From the NCBI RefSeq assembly GCF_003324165.1, contig NW_025407844.1, forward strand, positions 602,073 to 666,072: DNA of 64,000 nt, given 5' to 3'. Below, in pieces: positions 1-11,400 of the stretch (its first letter is position 1; every line of letters starts with the position of its first letter). The DNA comes from Naegleria lovaniensis (lineage: Eukaryota; Heterolobosea; Eutetramitea; Acrasida; Naegleriidae). A program made the position numbers and the translations under genes. A model generated the notes under the pieces. It made no database searches. It was not told the DNA's origin and saw only the letters and a program-made list of their open reading frames with translations.

Positions 1-545
1 GGTTGTTTTGGACGAGTCGAAGAGATTTGATTGGAGGACATGTTGATTCTATGATAAATTATTGTTATTGGTGAGTGTAAATGATGGTAGTGAATAAATT
101 TGGTTACCAAATTTCAAACTGAAGCAGCGGAGGTATTATTTCAAACAATGATGAAAATTAGTTGTAACGGTCTGATTCAAAATTCAATATATGATAACAA
201 ATTGTTTTCTATGGTTGTTTTCAATCTCCCAATACGAGCACTGTAGCGGACCGTTACGTAAAATTGAAAAGTCACTCGGAATGAGAGAGAAGGAAGGGTT
301 TTTTTCTACACCAAAATTTTGTTGAAGCACGAATTAGGCAGAACACCCTCTCTTGTGGAAGTGGGTACCTCTCTCTTGAAAATCATGAAGAATCCATACT
401 GTGAAGAAGAGCTTTCTAGTTGGCATTCGACGACTACACATGCGTTTAGCACACAGTTGTTAGCCACAACTGCTCTCAAATTTGTCACTGTCAAGACATG
501 CAGCATCATTCGCAATGAAATTTAAACTAGGTTTTATGAAATAGT
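1..545. other. No recognisable gene; AT-rich 5' flank of the window
   Basis: I see no ATG-initiated reading frame of convincing length here. Two overlapping open frames of about 68 codons (roughly 306-525, one per strand) start only at TTG and resemble nothing I know. The stretch may hold the 3' end or untranslated region of a gene lying upstream of the window, and the 3' UTR of the minus-strand gene that stops at 546. Confidence 0.4.
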
Positions 546-2918
546 TTACTTTTTCATACCAATATTGAGCTTATTGTACAGATAGGTTCCAACCAAATCC
601 TTCTTAGGCCTCTTAATTTGTTGTTGAGTGAAGGGCACAAGTTGTCGCTCTCCTTTCAATGCACTGCATGCAGCGAATAAGGTCCATGCAATTTCCATCA
701 GGAAATCTCTCTGGTCTTCACTCTGATGCACCGTACTGCATGACATAAAGTATTGAGCCACGAGATTATTCGTTTCAGGTCGGGTCTGAGATTTCTCCTC
801 AATACTCACTTCTTCGACAATGGTGCCACGACGGAGAGAATCTGAAGAGTTGTCCGAGTCGTCATCCAAGAAGGTGTCATTGGTTTGTAAGGTTTTTTCC
901 TTTCGAAGCTTTCCCAACACTTTCTGTGAGAGATTCTTCTTCTTCTTTTTATCTTCCATGGTGAGGGCTGAACCATCTGAATCGCCTCCATTGACACCAT
1001 TGGTAGTGTGGTGGCTATGACTACCACCCTGTTCGTCATCGTCAGCAGCGACCTTGGAACCCGATGAAACCTTCTCCTCATCCATATAAATAGCAAGTCC
1101 ATAGGGTTTCTTCTTCTTATCCTTGTTGGGCATAAATCGTGCACAGTCCATCATGGCCACAGCATGTAAGGGATACATTTTGATGTGTTTCTCGTCAATG
1201 TCTTTGGAGAATTTCATGGTGTAAAACTTAGAATCGGTCAAGACAAACACTCGTTCCTGTTTCAAACTCTTTCGATTGATTTTTGTGATCATCCAAGCTT
1301 TGATAATCTTTTCGGGAGTCGAGAACTTTTTGAATCGTAATTCTAATTGTTCCACACATTTTTCAATCATGATGGCTTGTTCCGAGTTGGGTTTCCAATA
1401 ACGAAGATCTTCATTTTGAAGCATTCGAAGCATTTTGGAAATGTCTCTCTTTTCCCAAATGTGTGGATGTAGGCACACTCGTCTCAATTGTTCAATTTTA
1501 TCCAAATCGGAATCGTTGGACATGACATCTCGATTCATGTTCGTCATGGAACTTGAAGCTCCAATCAAATCATCGTCATCCAAATGTTTCTCATCATAAA
1601 TATAGGACATTCTACGGAGTGGTTTGGGTTTAGTAATGACACCGCCACCACTACTACCAGCATTACTCATTTCATTTCCTCCTGGAGACATGGGTGAAGC
1701 ACTTGGTGATGTCATGAATGTTTGTCTCGATAATGCCGATCTCTGTTGAGAAGTTGGACTCGAGCTCAATACGACACTCGATCCTCGTGTCAATTGTGAA
1801 GAAGTGTGTGATAATGCACTGGATGATTTGGTTGCTGAAAGTTCGTTATTGGTGGAAGTTGGCGTTGTGGATGTCGTAGTAGTTACATGTGATTTCATAT
1901 TAAACATGGATTGAGAATTGAGAGCTTTTTTCGAAGATTTTTCTTCTTGCTCCAAAATTTGATGATGAGTCTCTAGTAATTCCTCAAAACTTTCATCAAT
2001 TTGTTCATAAAATGCATTGGAGCCGAGAATTTCTTGAGTGCTGGCATTGATCATGTAGAGGAGATGACCTTCTTGTTCATCGGAAAGTCCTACCATGGTC
2101 TCTTCTCCTTGTGTTGCTTCGGTTTCATCCGTTTTTGGTTCACCAGCAAAGAAGTCAATACCTATACGAGTTGTGTGACCAGTAGTGAGTGAAACGCAAG
2201 CACACAAGTTCATGATCCATCAATTCATCAAAATTAACATGTACAAAAGTTCATTATTGAGTTTGAAATAGCAAGTTCCAAACAGTTTCCGAAAATTAGT
2301 AATTGTTATTATTATTATATTCACATGTTCATCATTGGTTCCATTCATTCATAGAGTTTCATTCATTTAAATGAATTTCAAAGGTCCAGTAGTAGCCATT
2401 GTTGCGTCATGAAAATTGTGTGGGTTCGTGTGTGTATGTATAGAAATCATTAGCATTCATCGTTATTCATGTCTCTACTTACAAATCACATCCACTTGAT
2501 CATTAAAAATCGTTCTCTGTAATTTATCTTCGGAAATGAATCTCATGACTCCCTTTCTCATGTTCTCATAGAGCGAAGGCTCTTGCAACATTTGAATCGC
2601 ATTCTCAGCCACTGCCAATCCATGACAAGTGATCAATTCTCGAATACTTGTCCAATTCACTGTTAATTGGAGTGGAGGAAGTGTACCAGCAGAAACCGTT
2701 GTGGATGTAGAATTGGGTATTGAAATACCCGATGAAGAAGAATTGTTGGAAGAGTGATGATTCAAAGCACCTCCTCGATCACCTAATAATTGATTGAGTT
2801 TTTCTTGATAGGGCGTAAGAAAACGTTTCTGAATGATTTGTTCGGCCTGTGCCAGAATGGATTCATATTGTTGGGTGGACTGTGGTGATTGAGGGGTGGT
2901 GTTGGACGAGGATGGCAT
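546..2918 (-). CDS. hSac2-domain protein (two exons)
   Basis: Predicted protein of 683 aa. Exon 1 runs 2918-2483 and starts at an ATG (MPSSSNTTPQ). The donor GTAAGT follows at 2482-2477 and the acceptor TATAG ends at 2162. Exon 2 runs 2161-546. The phase is exact (436 + 1616 nt) and the junction reads QVDVIC/IDFFAGEP. Residues ~110-145 are helical. A Ser/Thr-rich linker follows, then a C-terminal region (from about IEKCVEQLELRFKKF) that resembles the hSac2/TPRG-type PH-like domain: a beta-rich stretch around RVFVLTDSKFYTMKF and a final helix around FLMEIAWTLFAACSALKGE. A Lys-rich and acidic disordered insert splits that domain. I see no CX5R phosphatase motif, so no lipid phosphatase activity is proposed. 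It is transcribed divergently from the AP-3 gene, with 340 bp between the starts. The family call is moderate; the exon structure is better supported. Confidence 0.6.
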
Positions 2919-3258
2919 TGGAGGTCGTGAATTGTTGTTTTTGAATTATTAGAGAAATTTTGCACTTTAGGTGGTGAGATGGGATGAAAGGATGGAACCC
3001 GAGAGCGAGTAGTTGTGAGAAAGTCTATGGTGTTGATGAGCTGGCGAGGAAATTTTTTTGCTGATTTGAGGATGTTTGATGAGTGACTTGCAGATCGTTT
3101 TGTAATCAAGATGGAATTGATTAAAATCTTGCTAATATGTTGTGAACCATGTGGATACCCTTTCATGTTGTTCTGGCCCGAATATAAAGTAACAGTTTGT
3201 TGCGCCCAGCAACGTATTAGAAGTTGTAAAAGCAAGATTTTTTCACAAGCATAAAAAA
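2919..3258. promoter_or_regulatory. Divergent intergenic region between hSac2-domain gene and AP-3 beta
   Basis: This 340 bp separates two divergent start codons (2918 minus, 3259 plus) and must hold both promoters. I see no distinctive motif. The open frame on the minus strand (to 3235) has no similarity I recognise and is left out. Confidence 0.4.
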
Positions 3259-6000
3259 ATGAGTTTAGGCGGAGACTCGAAATACTTCAAGGAGACGAAC
3301 ACCGGAAAGTTTGATGAAATTACCAAGCAATTGGACTCGAATAATTTCAGGGATAAATTGGTTGGTATGAAGAAGGTGATTGCTGTAAGTGTTGTGTTGG
3401 ATGGCAAAATTTTGTTGTTCATATAGTGCTGAATGATTGTCAAACAAATGAAATGATGGCAATTTCGGATATGGGAATATTGATGATGATGGTACAACAA
3501 CTTTGATTGTTTTTTTGATGATAATTTCCACAATGATGACGACATTCAACATCACGATTAATGAAATAACACTATGACTACCGTACCGACGATACCGACA
3601 ACAACAACAAAATATCTTCTCAACACAACAAATAACAACTAACAACATGGATCATTTCTTCTCTTGATCATCATACACCTCAATTTTTATCAATTTGATG
3701 ATTTTGTTCATATGATTCCTTCAAATAACAAAATACAGATGGCATCATCCGGAAAAGAAGTAGAACCTCTCTTCCCATACGTAGTCAAGAACGTAGTAAC
3801 CAAGAATGTTGAACTGAAAAAGTTGGTCTACATGTATCTCGTTCACTTTGCCGAACAAAAACAAGAAGAAGCCTTGCTCTCCATCAACAATTTCCAAAAG
3901 GATCTCGATGACAAGAATCAATTCTTGCGAGCATTGGCTTTGAGAGTCATGTCAAGCCTTAATGTACAAGACATTACCACTGTTATTTTGGTCGGAATCA
4001 AAAAATGTCTTCATGATATGAGTCCCTACGTGAGAAAAGCAGCTGCTTTAGGTATCATTAAAGTATTCAGACAAAATCCAGATGAACTCGGAGCAGAATG
4101 TGCTGATTTAATCGGAGAATTATTGAAGGATAACAATACTATGGTTTTGGGAGCCGCAGTTCACGCTTTCAATGAAGTCTGTCCAACCAACTACTCATTG
4201 ATTCACCCAGTATTCAGAAAACTGTGCCGATTCTTGGTTGATTGTGATGAATGGGGACAATGTTCAATTATGCAAATGTTGTTACGGTATGGACGTGCTC
4301 ATTTCCAATCTCCATTCAAGAGTGATGCATACAAGAAACGTGCTTTCTACGAAGATGACGATGACACAGAAGGAAATCATGACGGAAACCAAGAAATATT
4401 CGATGATGGGTTTGAACCAGGAGCAGAGATGGAACTTGATCAAGATCACAGATTATTATTGAAATCAACAGCTCCTTTATTGAAAACTAACAACAGCGCT
4501 GTTGTTTTAATGGTGGTCGATTTACATTTCTATTTGGCACCTAAACAAGAATTTGCTTTGAAATGTGTCGCCCCATTATTGAGAATTTTGAGATTTTATC
4601 GTGAGAATGCATACATTGGGTTAATGTCTGTCTCAACCATCGCAAGAGAACGACCAGAAATTTTTGCAAATCACCTGAAGGATTTCTTTATTTATTCAAC
4701 AGATCCAGCCTATGTAAAGAATCTCAAATTAGAGATTTTGTCACTTCTCGCCACTGATGAAACAGTTCACAGTATTCTGAAAGAATTCAGAACTTATGTC
4801 AAATTCCCCAACGAACAAGACTTTGTTAACAATACTGTTAGAGCCATGGGAAGAGTGGCATCAAGAATTCCTGAAGTTGTAGAATCATGTATTGGTACAT
4901 TGATGAATTTAATTACAAAGGGATCAGATACAATTGTGGCAGAATCCATTATTGTCATTCATCAACTCTTGCAACAAAATCCTGAAGATAACAAGAAAAT
5001 TATTTTGCAAATGGCCATTTTGTTGGATGATATCAAAATTCCAGTTGCCAGAGCAAGCATTGCCTACATGATTGGAGAATATATTGACTATCTTCCTTCA
5101 AAGGAGGGTATTGGCATTGGCGTTGCTGCTGATGCTCTACGTATTTTAGCCAAGGATTTTGTCAAGGAAGATGACTTGGTCAAATTGCAAGCTTTGAATT
5201 TGAGTACCAAATTGTATTTGAAGGTTGCCAATACCGCTGACGTTAAAAAGTCAGAGCAAATCAATTTATTGATTCAATATGTTTTGAACTTGGCTCGATA
5301 TGACCAGAGTTATGATGTTCGTGATCGTGCCAGATTTATGAGAAATATTTTATTCAATCCAAAAGGACTTGTATCTACTTTGCATGAAAAATCGGACGAT
5401 ATTTTCGGAGCCAACACCAAAACATCCATTTCACTTAACAGCAAGTTTGTTGAGGACCGTGCTAGATTTATTTTAGGTACATTGTCACACATTCTAAACC
5501 ATTCTACAGATGGCTATTTGCCTCTTCCTGATTTCCCACCAGAAACTCTCAACTACGAAGACAGAAATGTTTTGGCATCGACTGACGTGCAAGCTGATGT
5601 TGGTGCTATTGGAGAGACATCCTCAGATTTATTCTCTGGAGATATCGACGACTTTTATGGTGAAGAAGAGGAAGAAGAAGAAGAGGATGATGAATTGGAG
5701 GGAGATGCTGAATTTGAGGAAGAGGAAGAGGAAGAAGAGGAAGAGGATGATATTGACAACTTTTATGGCGAAGAAGAAGAAGAAGAGGAAGGTGAGGAAG
5801 AGGAAGGCGAAGAAGAAGAGGAAGAAGAAGAGGGTGAAGAAGAAGAAGACGAAGAAGAGGAAGAAGAAGAAGAGGAGGAAGAGGAGGAGGAAGAAGATGA
5901 TGAAGAAGAATTCATGAAGCCTTCATCGAGCTCCAAATCAGCTGTAAAAACACCAACAAGCGCCAAAAAGCCAACCACTACCACCTTTGATTTTTACTAG
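3259..6000 (+). CDS. AP3B: AP-3 adaptor complex, beta subunit (two exons)
   Basis: Predicted 795 aa. Exon 1 (3259-3384, 42 codons) encodes a short N-terminus containing DSKYFKETNTGKFDEITKQL. The intron is 3385-3738 (GTAAGT ... ATACAG). Exon 2 starts at 3739 in phase with MASSGKEVEPLFPYVVKNV. Exon 1 matches the conserved beta-adaptin start, so the upstream small exon is real. The adaptin trunk (HEAT/armadillo repeats) covers residues ~40-600; landmarks are LKKLVYMYLVHFAEQ, SPYVRKAAALGI and DEWGQCSIMQMLLRYGR, which fit beta-3 better than beta-1/2/4. The C-terminus (~5640-5910) is a very long Glu/Asp tract ending in a short Ser/Lys tail. It looks like the acidic hinge of beta-3, with no appendage (ear) domain. 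AP-3 sorts cargo from endosomes to lysosome-related compartments, and the beta subunit pairs with delta, mu and sigma. The next gene starts 125 bp downstream. Confidence 0.9.
5644..5910 (+). repeat. GAA/GAG low-complexity tract coding for poly-Glu
   Basis: Imperfect GAA/GAG triplet runs with occasional GAT encode the acidic tail of the AP-3 beta subunit. The opposite strand reads as a poly-Ser shadow frame and is not a gene. Such triplet tracts are prone to length variation. Confidence 0.85.
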
Positions 6001-6124
6001 TCTCGAGACAATTAAATAATATTTCACTTTTTGTGCTGACTCATCGTTTGACTTTTCACACAAATATTTGCCACAAGGGAAGGACGAGAGATTGGAAATC
6101 ATCAAAACCCACAACAACAAAAAA

Positions 6125-8401
6125 ATGCAAGCCTTGGATCGTCATCTTCTCGATTTACATACAGTACTCGAAGAAGGAGAAAAGTGCACAGCACTGTTAA
6201 ATCCAATTTCTATCGTTTCGGATATGAACGATTTTTGCAGTCGACTCTCCTCGGACGACATTGGTCTCTGCTCTAGTATTCTATTCCATGAAGAGAAGGG
6301 AATATTTGCCTATGTCAATCGATCACTCACTTTATATCCAAGTTCGATTGGAGGCAACAAGACGATGACTCTGAGTCGGAAAGCAATTTTCGACTTTTTA
6401 TTGAATTATATTAAAATTGCAAAAGAACGAATTTTAGAGCACGTTCTTGTGATCAAAAGGTGGTGTGTCAATGTCTTCCGACGAGAGAGTTCGAATCAAG
6501 TACGACTCGCAACCATTCCTCCTCTCATTAAATTATTAATTATTTTGATGGAGAATGATTCTCCATTATTGATATCAAAAAGTTCCTCTTCCTCCTCCGA
6601 ATCGGATGAAGCAGGTACGTCCTCAACGACCAATGATGACGCAACCAAGAATAACAATCAAATGGAGACAGATGAGAGGAATGAAAACTCTACTACTGGA
6701 GAATCATCAAGTGCTGTGGCTACTTTATCCAATCGATCTCCTGCAGAGTCCGATACAAGTCTCAATATTCGAGAAGTGTTCCAAGTCTATTTCAAAGAAT
6801 TCCAACGATTGGGCAATAATGGTAATCAAACATTGAAAGGAAGTATTTTACACTTATTAGGTGTGTTGTGTGAATATTTTCCTGGAGAGACACACATGTA
6901 TCAACAACAAATGTTGTCTCTTCTCATGAGTACACTACTCAATCAGTCAAAGAAGGCAAAACCAGAACCACAATTGATTGCTTCGACGTTTCGAGGTCTC
7001 TCCCATTTCTTGTCTCAATTTGGTGGTTCTGTAGAAGAAGGTTCGACCTATATCAAACCATTGTATCAACTCTTGTGCACAAGTCTGGAGCTTGTGAATG
7101 AAACTCGATACGACGTTCCAAAATCTGCATTGATTTTACTTGCGAAACATGCATTCCAATTTAAGGAATATCTCACAGTGGATGCAGAGAAAATGTTTGA
7201 TCGACTTTCAACATTATGTTCTCATCGAAATGACAAGGTACGAAAGAATGCATTCCCTGCACTTGAGAGTTTCCTAGCACAAATTTCATACGAGTTAATT
7301 CGTGATGGCGGAAGAAAACTTGAATCGAATTTGCGAACGTTTAAGAATCTCATGCAAAAATTCAAAGGTTTACTTTCACTAAATTTTTCTGATGTCTCTG
7401 TTCAATCGAGTACGGCTCCATCCATTAATCCAAACATCAACAAGTATTTCCTAAGTATTGCAATTAGAAGTTTTGGACAATTTGCTCTTCCAATGAAGAA
7501 ATTCTTGACACAAAACGACATGAAAATAATTCTAAGACAATTACTGAAATTGAGTGATCAATTACTTACAAGAAGTCAAGAGCAACTTGAAGAATCTGTT
7601 TCTCACATTCCATCTTTTTTATCTGCTTTTGCGAATATTATTCTTGAACTTGACATTGTTGATTCATGGATTATGGACTCGTTAGAGAAAATTTCAGGAA
7701 TTTTGTTTTTGGTTTACCCAAAGCAATATCTGTTCCCCAAGTATAAGTATGCTAATTATAGCGCATTTGTGAAATTATTGATTGCATTGTATATGAAAGA
7801 GAGAGCTCTTGGAAACTTTTTAGATCGAATTGTGTTTCAATGTATGACTTTGACAATTTCTAGTGTGACTTCTCTAGTGACCACCAATGATGTGAACACC
7901 AATACTAATTCAATGGCCTCCGACCAACCTCCATCCCTCTATGAAGAATACTTAGATTTATGGTACAATATTTTAAATCCAAAGAATATCAAACTAGGAG
8001 ATTGGAATTATCCATGGGTTGATTTAACACTATCCGAAGATCTTATTGAACATTTGCATTCCATTGTGTATGACAAATTGATCGAAGTGATTATGCAAAT
8101 GATATCCAAATTCGATCTCAGATGTACACATGCAAGTACCTTGTCGGGAGATGGCAGTACCTCTGGAAACTCAGTCACAACAGCTACAGGGCAGGTAGTT
8201 GATGAAGGAACTGCAATTCTTCAAGATGCACTCATCCCATCAAATGCTAAAGATATGGAGCTGTTCTTGAACTTGGTTGAATTTTCAAAAAGATTTTTGA
8301 AGAAGTGTAAACCAAAACACTTTTTAAGATGGAATTATCTGGCGTTCCCAACTCCCAGAAATAGTGTTACAATAGCATTTGGAAAGCACTTTATTTTTTA
8401 G
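6125..8401 (+). CDS. PRKDC: DNA-PKcs, N-terminal part, cut off by a transposon
   Basis: First 738 codons (6125-8338) of the DNA-dependent protein kinase catalytic subunit. After them the frame runs 20 codons into the transposon and stops at 8401. The start is the ATG at 6125 (MQALDRHLLDLHTVLEE); the longer open frame to 6068 begins only with TTG. The sequence is alpha-helical HEAT-type repeat. Landmarks shared with animal DNA-PKcs include YDVPKSALILLAKHAFQF, RKNAFPALESFLAQ, LSIAIRSFGQFALPMK and NLVEFSKRFL. A Ser/Asn/Thr-rich loop lies at ~6580-6740. DNA-PKcs is recruited by Ku to broken DNA ends in non-homologous end joining. The homologous sequence resumes at 12231. As written, this half alone would give a truncated repeat-only protein. 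Confidence 0.88.
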   Translation: MQALDRHLLDLHTVLEEGEKCTALLNPISIVSDMNDFCSRLSSDDIGLCSSILFHEEKGIFAYVNRSLTLYPSSIGGNKTMTLSRKAIFDFLLNYIKIAKERILEHVLVIKRWCVNVFRRESSNQVRLATIPPLIKLLIILMENDSPLLISKSSSSSSESDEAGTSSTTNDDATKNNNQMETDERNENSTTGESSSAVATLSNRSPAESDTSLNIREVFQVYFKEFQRLGNNGNQTLKGSILHLLGVLCEYFPGETHMYQQQMLSLLMSTLLNQSKKAKPEPQLIASTFRGLSHFLSQFGGSVEEGSTYIKPLYQLLCTSLELVNETRYDVPKSALILLAKHAFQFKEYLTVDAEKMFDRLSTLCSHRNDKVRKNAFPALESFLAQISYELIRDGGRKLESNLRTFKNLMQKFKGLLSLNFSDVSVQSSTAPSINPNINKYFLSIAIRSFGQFALPMKKFLTQNDMKIILRQLLKLSDQLLTRSQEQLEESVSHIPSFLSAFANIILELDIVDSWIMDSLEKISGILFLVYPKQYLFPKYKYANYSAFVKLLIALYMKERALGNFLDRIVFQCMTLTISSVTSLVTTNDVNTNTNSMASDQPPSLYEEYLDLWYNILNPKNIKLGDWNYPWVDLTLSEDLIEHLHSIVYDKLIEVIMQMISKFDLRCTHASTLSGDGSTSGNSVTTATGQVVDEGTAILQDALIPSNAKDMELFLNLVEFSKRFLKKCKPKHFLRWNYLAFPTPRNSVTIAFGKHFIF
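8331..8338 (+). repeat. Left target-site duplication GGAATTAT
   Basis: Eight bases, GGAATTAT, lie immediately before the left terminal inverted repeat. They are repeated exactly at 12223-12230 after the right end. They belong to the DNA-PKcs coding sequence (end of TGG, then AAT TAT). Confidence 0.93.
8339..8358 (+). repeat. Left terminal inverted repeat of the transposon
   Basis: It reads CTGGCGTTCCCAACTCCCAG. The reverse complement of the right end reads CTGGCGTTCCCAACTACCAC. Weaker similarity continues inward (GTGTTACAATAGC against GTGTAACATTCC). Confidence 0.92.
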
Positions 8402-8480
8402 AATCCTAACCATTTTAAAAAAGGTCGAGCAGGCTGTCGAAGTTTTGTTCTGGTGTTTGCTGGAGGTTTTTTCAATAAAA

Positions 8481-11400
8481 ATGTTAAAACATGAACGAAA
8501 CGCCTTTGTCGGTCTGTTGAGACCGGAATATCATGTTGCCATCAAAACAATGCTATTCGCAGTCCATCAATATATTAATGTCGAACATTTAATAGAAGAT
8601 ATTATTGATCAATGTGGATTTCATCGCAAGGATTTTAATACCATCCATCGCCATCTCGAACTATATTTCTCATACCTCATCACACACAACAAACGAGTCC
8701 CATTTGTTCTATACTGTTGCAAATTCCAGGTTGACAATTCAACAAAGATTGCACAATATGTTACTGATTGCATTGACCCGGACGAGGATAGTGCTATCTA
8801 TAACATTTACTCTGACCCAAAATTTCAAAATCAAAGACAAAATCAAGAGTTAACATCAGAATGGATCAACAAACTACATTTTCAAGGCTATTTGAAATTG
8901 AAAGAGTGTCATGACGAGCTGATGCGAATTCGTCAAAAACGTAAACACTCCAAAACAAGTACAGCTTGCGAAGACCCACCTCAAACCTCAACAACGTCAC
9001 AACGTTATTCTAGTTCAACCATCATGAAATTACTCGAACCAGAAAAAAATGTCGGCGTTATTGAATTACATAAAATCCTGGATCATGGTTTTGCTGAAGA
9101 CTACATCACGTTGTCATATTCAACAAAAGAACAAACAGCACCGTATTACATGCTGCAACAACTAATTAACAACAAATTTATTCCAACACACTCATCAATT
9201 GTAAATACCAAGTCCGACACCATCTCTCATAATTTTGTAGACCATGCTGATTTTAAATCACAAAATAACGATGATGATAGTTATTATTCGGAATGTGATA
9301 TATTTGATGAGGATATTCAAGAATTGAAAAAATTGTTTTTTCAGGTGTTAGGTAGTCGCAAATTAGTACCTCGAACTTTCTTTTTCACATATCTTCGTGA
9401 TGCTTTTTCACAATTAATTTGCAAAGACAGTAGAGGCCATAGATGGAGCCCATCTGTTCTTTGTTTTGCTCAAGATTTATTGGTTATCATGGGATACAAT
9501 GCGTATGAAGCATTGGCGAGAGGGTTGAAACGAGGACAAGAATTTGAACCCTCTTCTGAAAGATGTAACTTAGTCCTACCTTGTTCATCCACACTCGACC
9601 ATCATTTTCACACCGCATCATATGGAGAAGGGAATACTAAACTAGACAAAGATGACTTTGATAAGCTAGTAGAAAAAATGAAGGTTATTGAAAATCAAAA
9701 TTTTGGTCTTGTTCAAATTGATGCAGTAGATGTAACACCGCATTTAGGAATCAATACCAAGCTTGGGCTTGTATACGGTGCCAATGAAGGTCCATTGAAG
9801 ATTAGTGATTGTACTGCACTAGCTCAGAGTCCGAATTTTCCACCCAAGGGTTTTTTAGCTGAAAAAATTGTTCAAACTTTATATTGCAGTATTAACGGTG
9901 AAGTTCGAATTCCTGGAAACTTCAAAGTATGCACTACTGAAACTGAACAAACCATTAGAGACACGATTTCTGAATTTCGTGACACATATACTCGAAACAT
10001 CGTCTGTACTGTGTCAGATGCAGGGTCTGCTAATTACAAATATTTCACATCGAGCCCAAATGAACTACATCATTTTTGCTACAGTCACCATTGCAAAAAC
10101 ATGAGGAATGCAATTAATGGGAGACCAAAATTATATCCGGTTGCCACTAAAGTAGGTGCTCCAAACCTTCAAATTGCACGCCATTCCTCTGCTTGTATTT
10201 CTTCCAACGACAACGGAAACGGTTGCCATTTGATGAAAATTGTTATTCAAAGAACACAAGCGACCAACATACCACTTTCCTTCATAGTGAATGACAAAGA
10301 CACAATTTCATTTGAATGGAAAGAAAAAGAACCACGGAATTTTAACTCTGGAGGCATTTCTTTCTATCATAGCAGCAATGACAACGAATTAAGTGTTACG
10401 TTGTTGAGTGAAACCCTTCATACTAACATTGGTAAAGTGTGTGTGGCAAATTTTAGCAATCAAGACATAGCTGTCACCAAAATTTCTTGTTCTATTTTAC
10501 AACGATTTGAATTGAACACACTCGATGAAATATATAGACAACAACCTTTAGAGTGGTGTAAAATAGTTAAACGGAGCTCGTTTATCAAATATGATGATCA
10601 ATCTGAGGATGTATTACGTGATGTATGCAATTTACAGTTACTTGAAAAATTACGATTATTGAACGAGAGAACCAACTATCGATATTTAGGATTCTATAAG
10701 TACTTAAAAGCGATACATGATTTATTTCATGTTTACGATGACAAAAATCATGATGGAACATCTTCACACAATTTGCACGAAGTGTTGCAAGTTCTTAAGG
10801 AAAATTTGGACTATTTGAATGAGTGGGATACCGTTTTCCAAGACGTCATTATTTCCAATAAGAATAATAATTTTACATTATCCGGAACCCTCACAAAAAA
10901 CATCATTATCCATAACATCAAAACAATTCAGAAATTGATCAGAATTATTCCACAAGATGCAGTTTTTGATTTGTCTTTATTGGGAACACGTTCTCTTGAA
11001 GGATTTTTCGGAGAGTCACGTGATTATTCAAAAAGAACCACAGTATTGGACTATCATAGAAGTTACTCAAACATGAAAATCAAATTAGTGAAAAAAGAAT
11101 GTGTATATCTTTCATACAATAACGATAGAAAGAGGAAATATTGTGATGCCCCTAGTCAAATTAACCAACAAATTTTGATGAGAATGACTGAAAAACAATT
11201 TGTTGACTTTAATAATGAAAGAAAGCAAGCTAGAGAAAGCGTGACATCCATTTCTTATAGTTTTACAGATCAAGATTTAATTTGTGCGAAAGACTTACAA
11301 TTGCGATGTTTACAACATCGTGTCAACTCCATCCGTCAATCATACCATCAGTCAAGACATGACTATAGGGCCGGATTTGCCACCGATTTCATGGAGACAA

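Noticed and set aside
5763-5984. Poly-Ser protein on the minus strand
   Set aside because: It is the mirror image of the GAA/GAG tract coding Glu in AP-3 beta.
6068-6124. N-terminal extension of DNA-PKcs
   Set aside because: The frame there begins with TTG; the first ATG is 6125.
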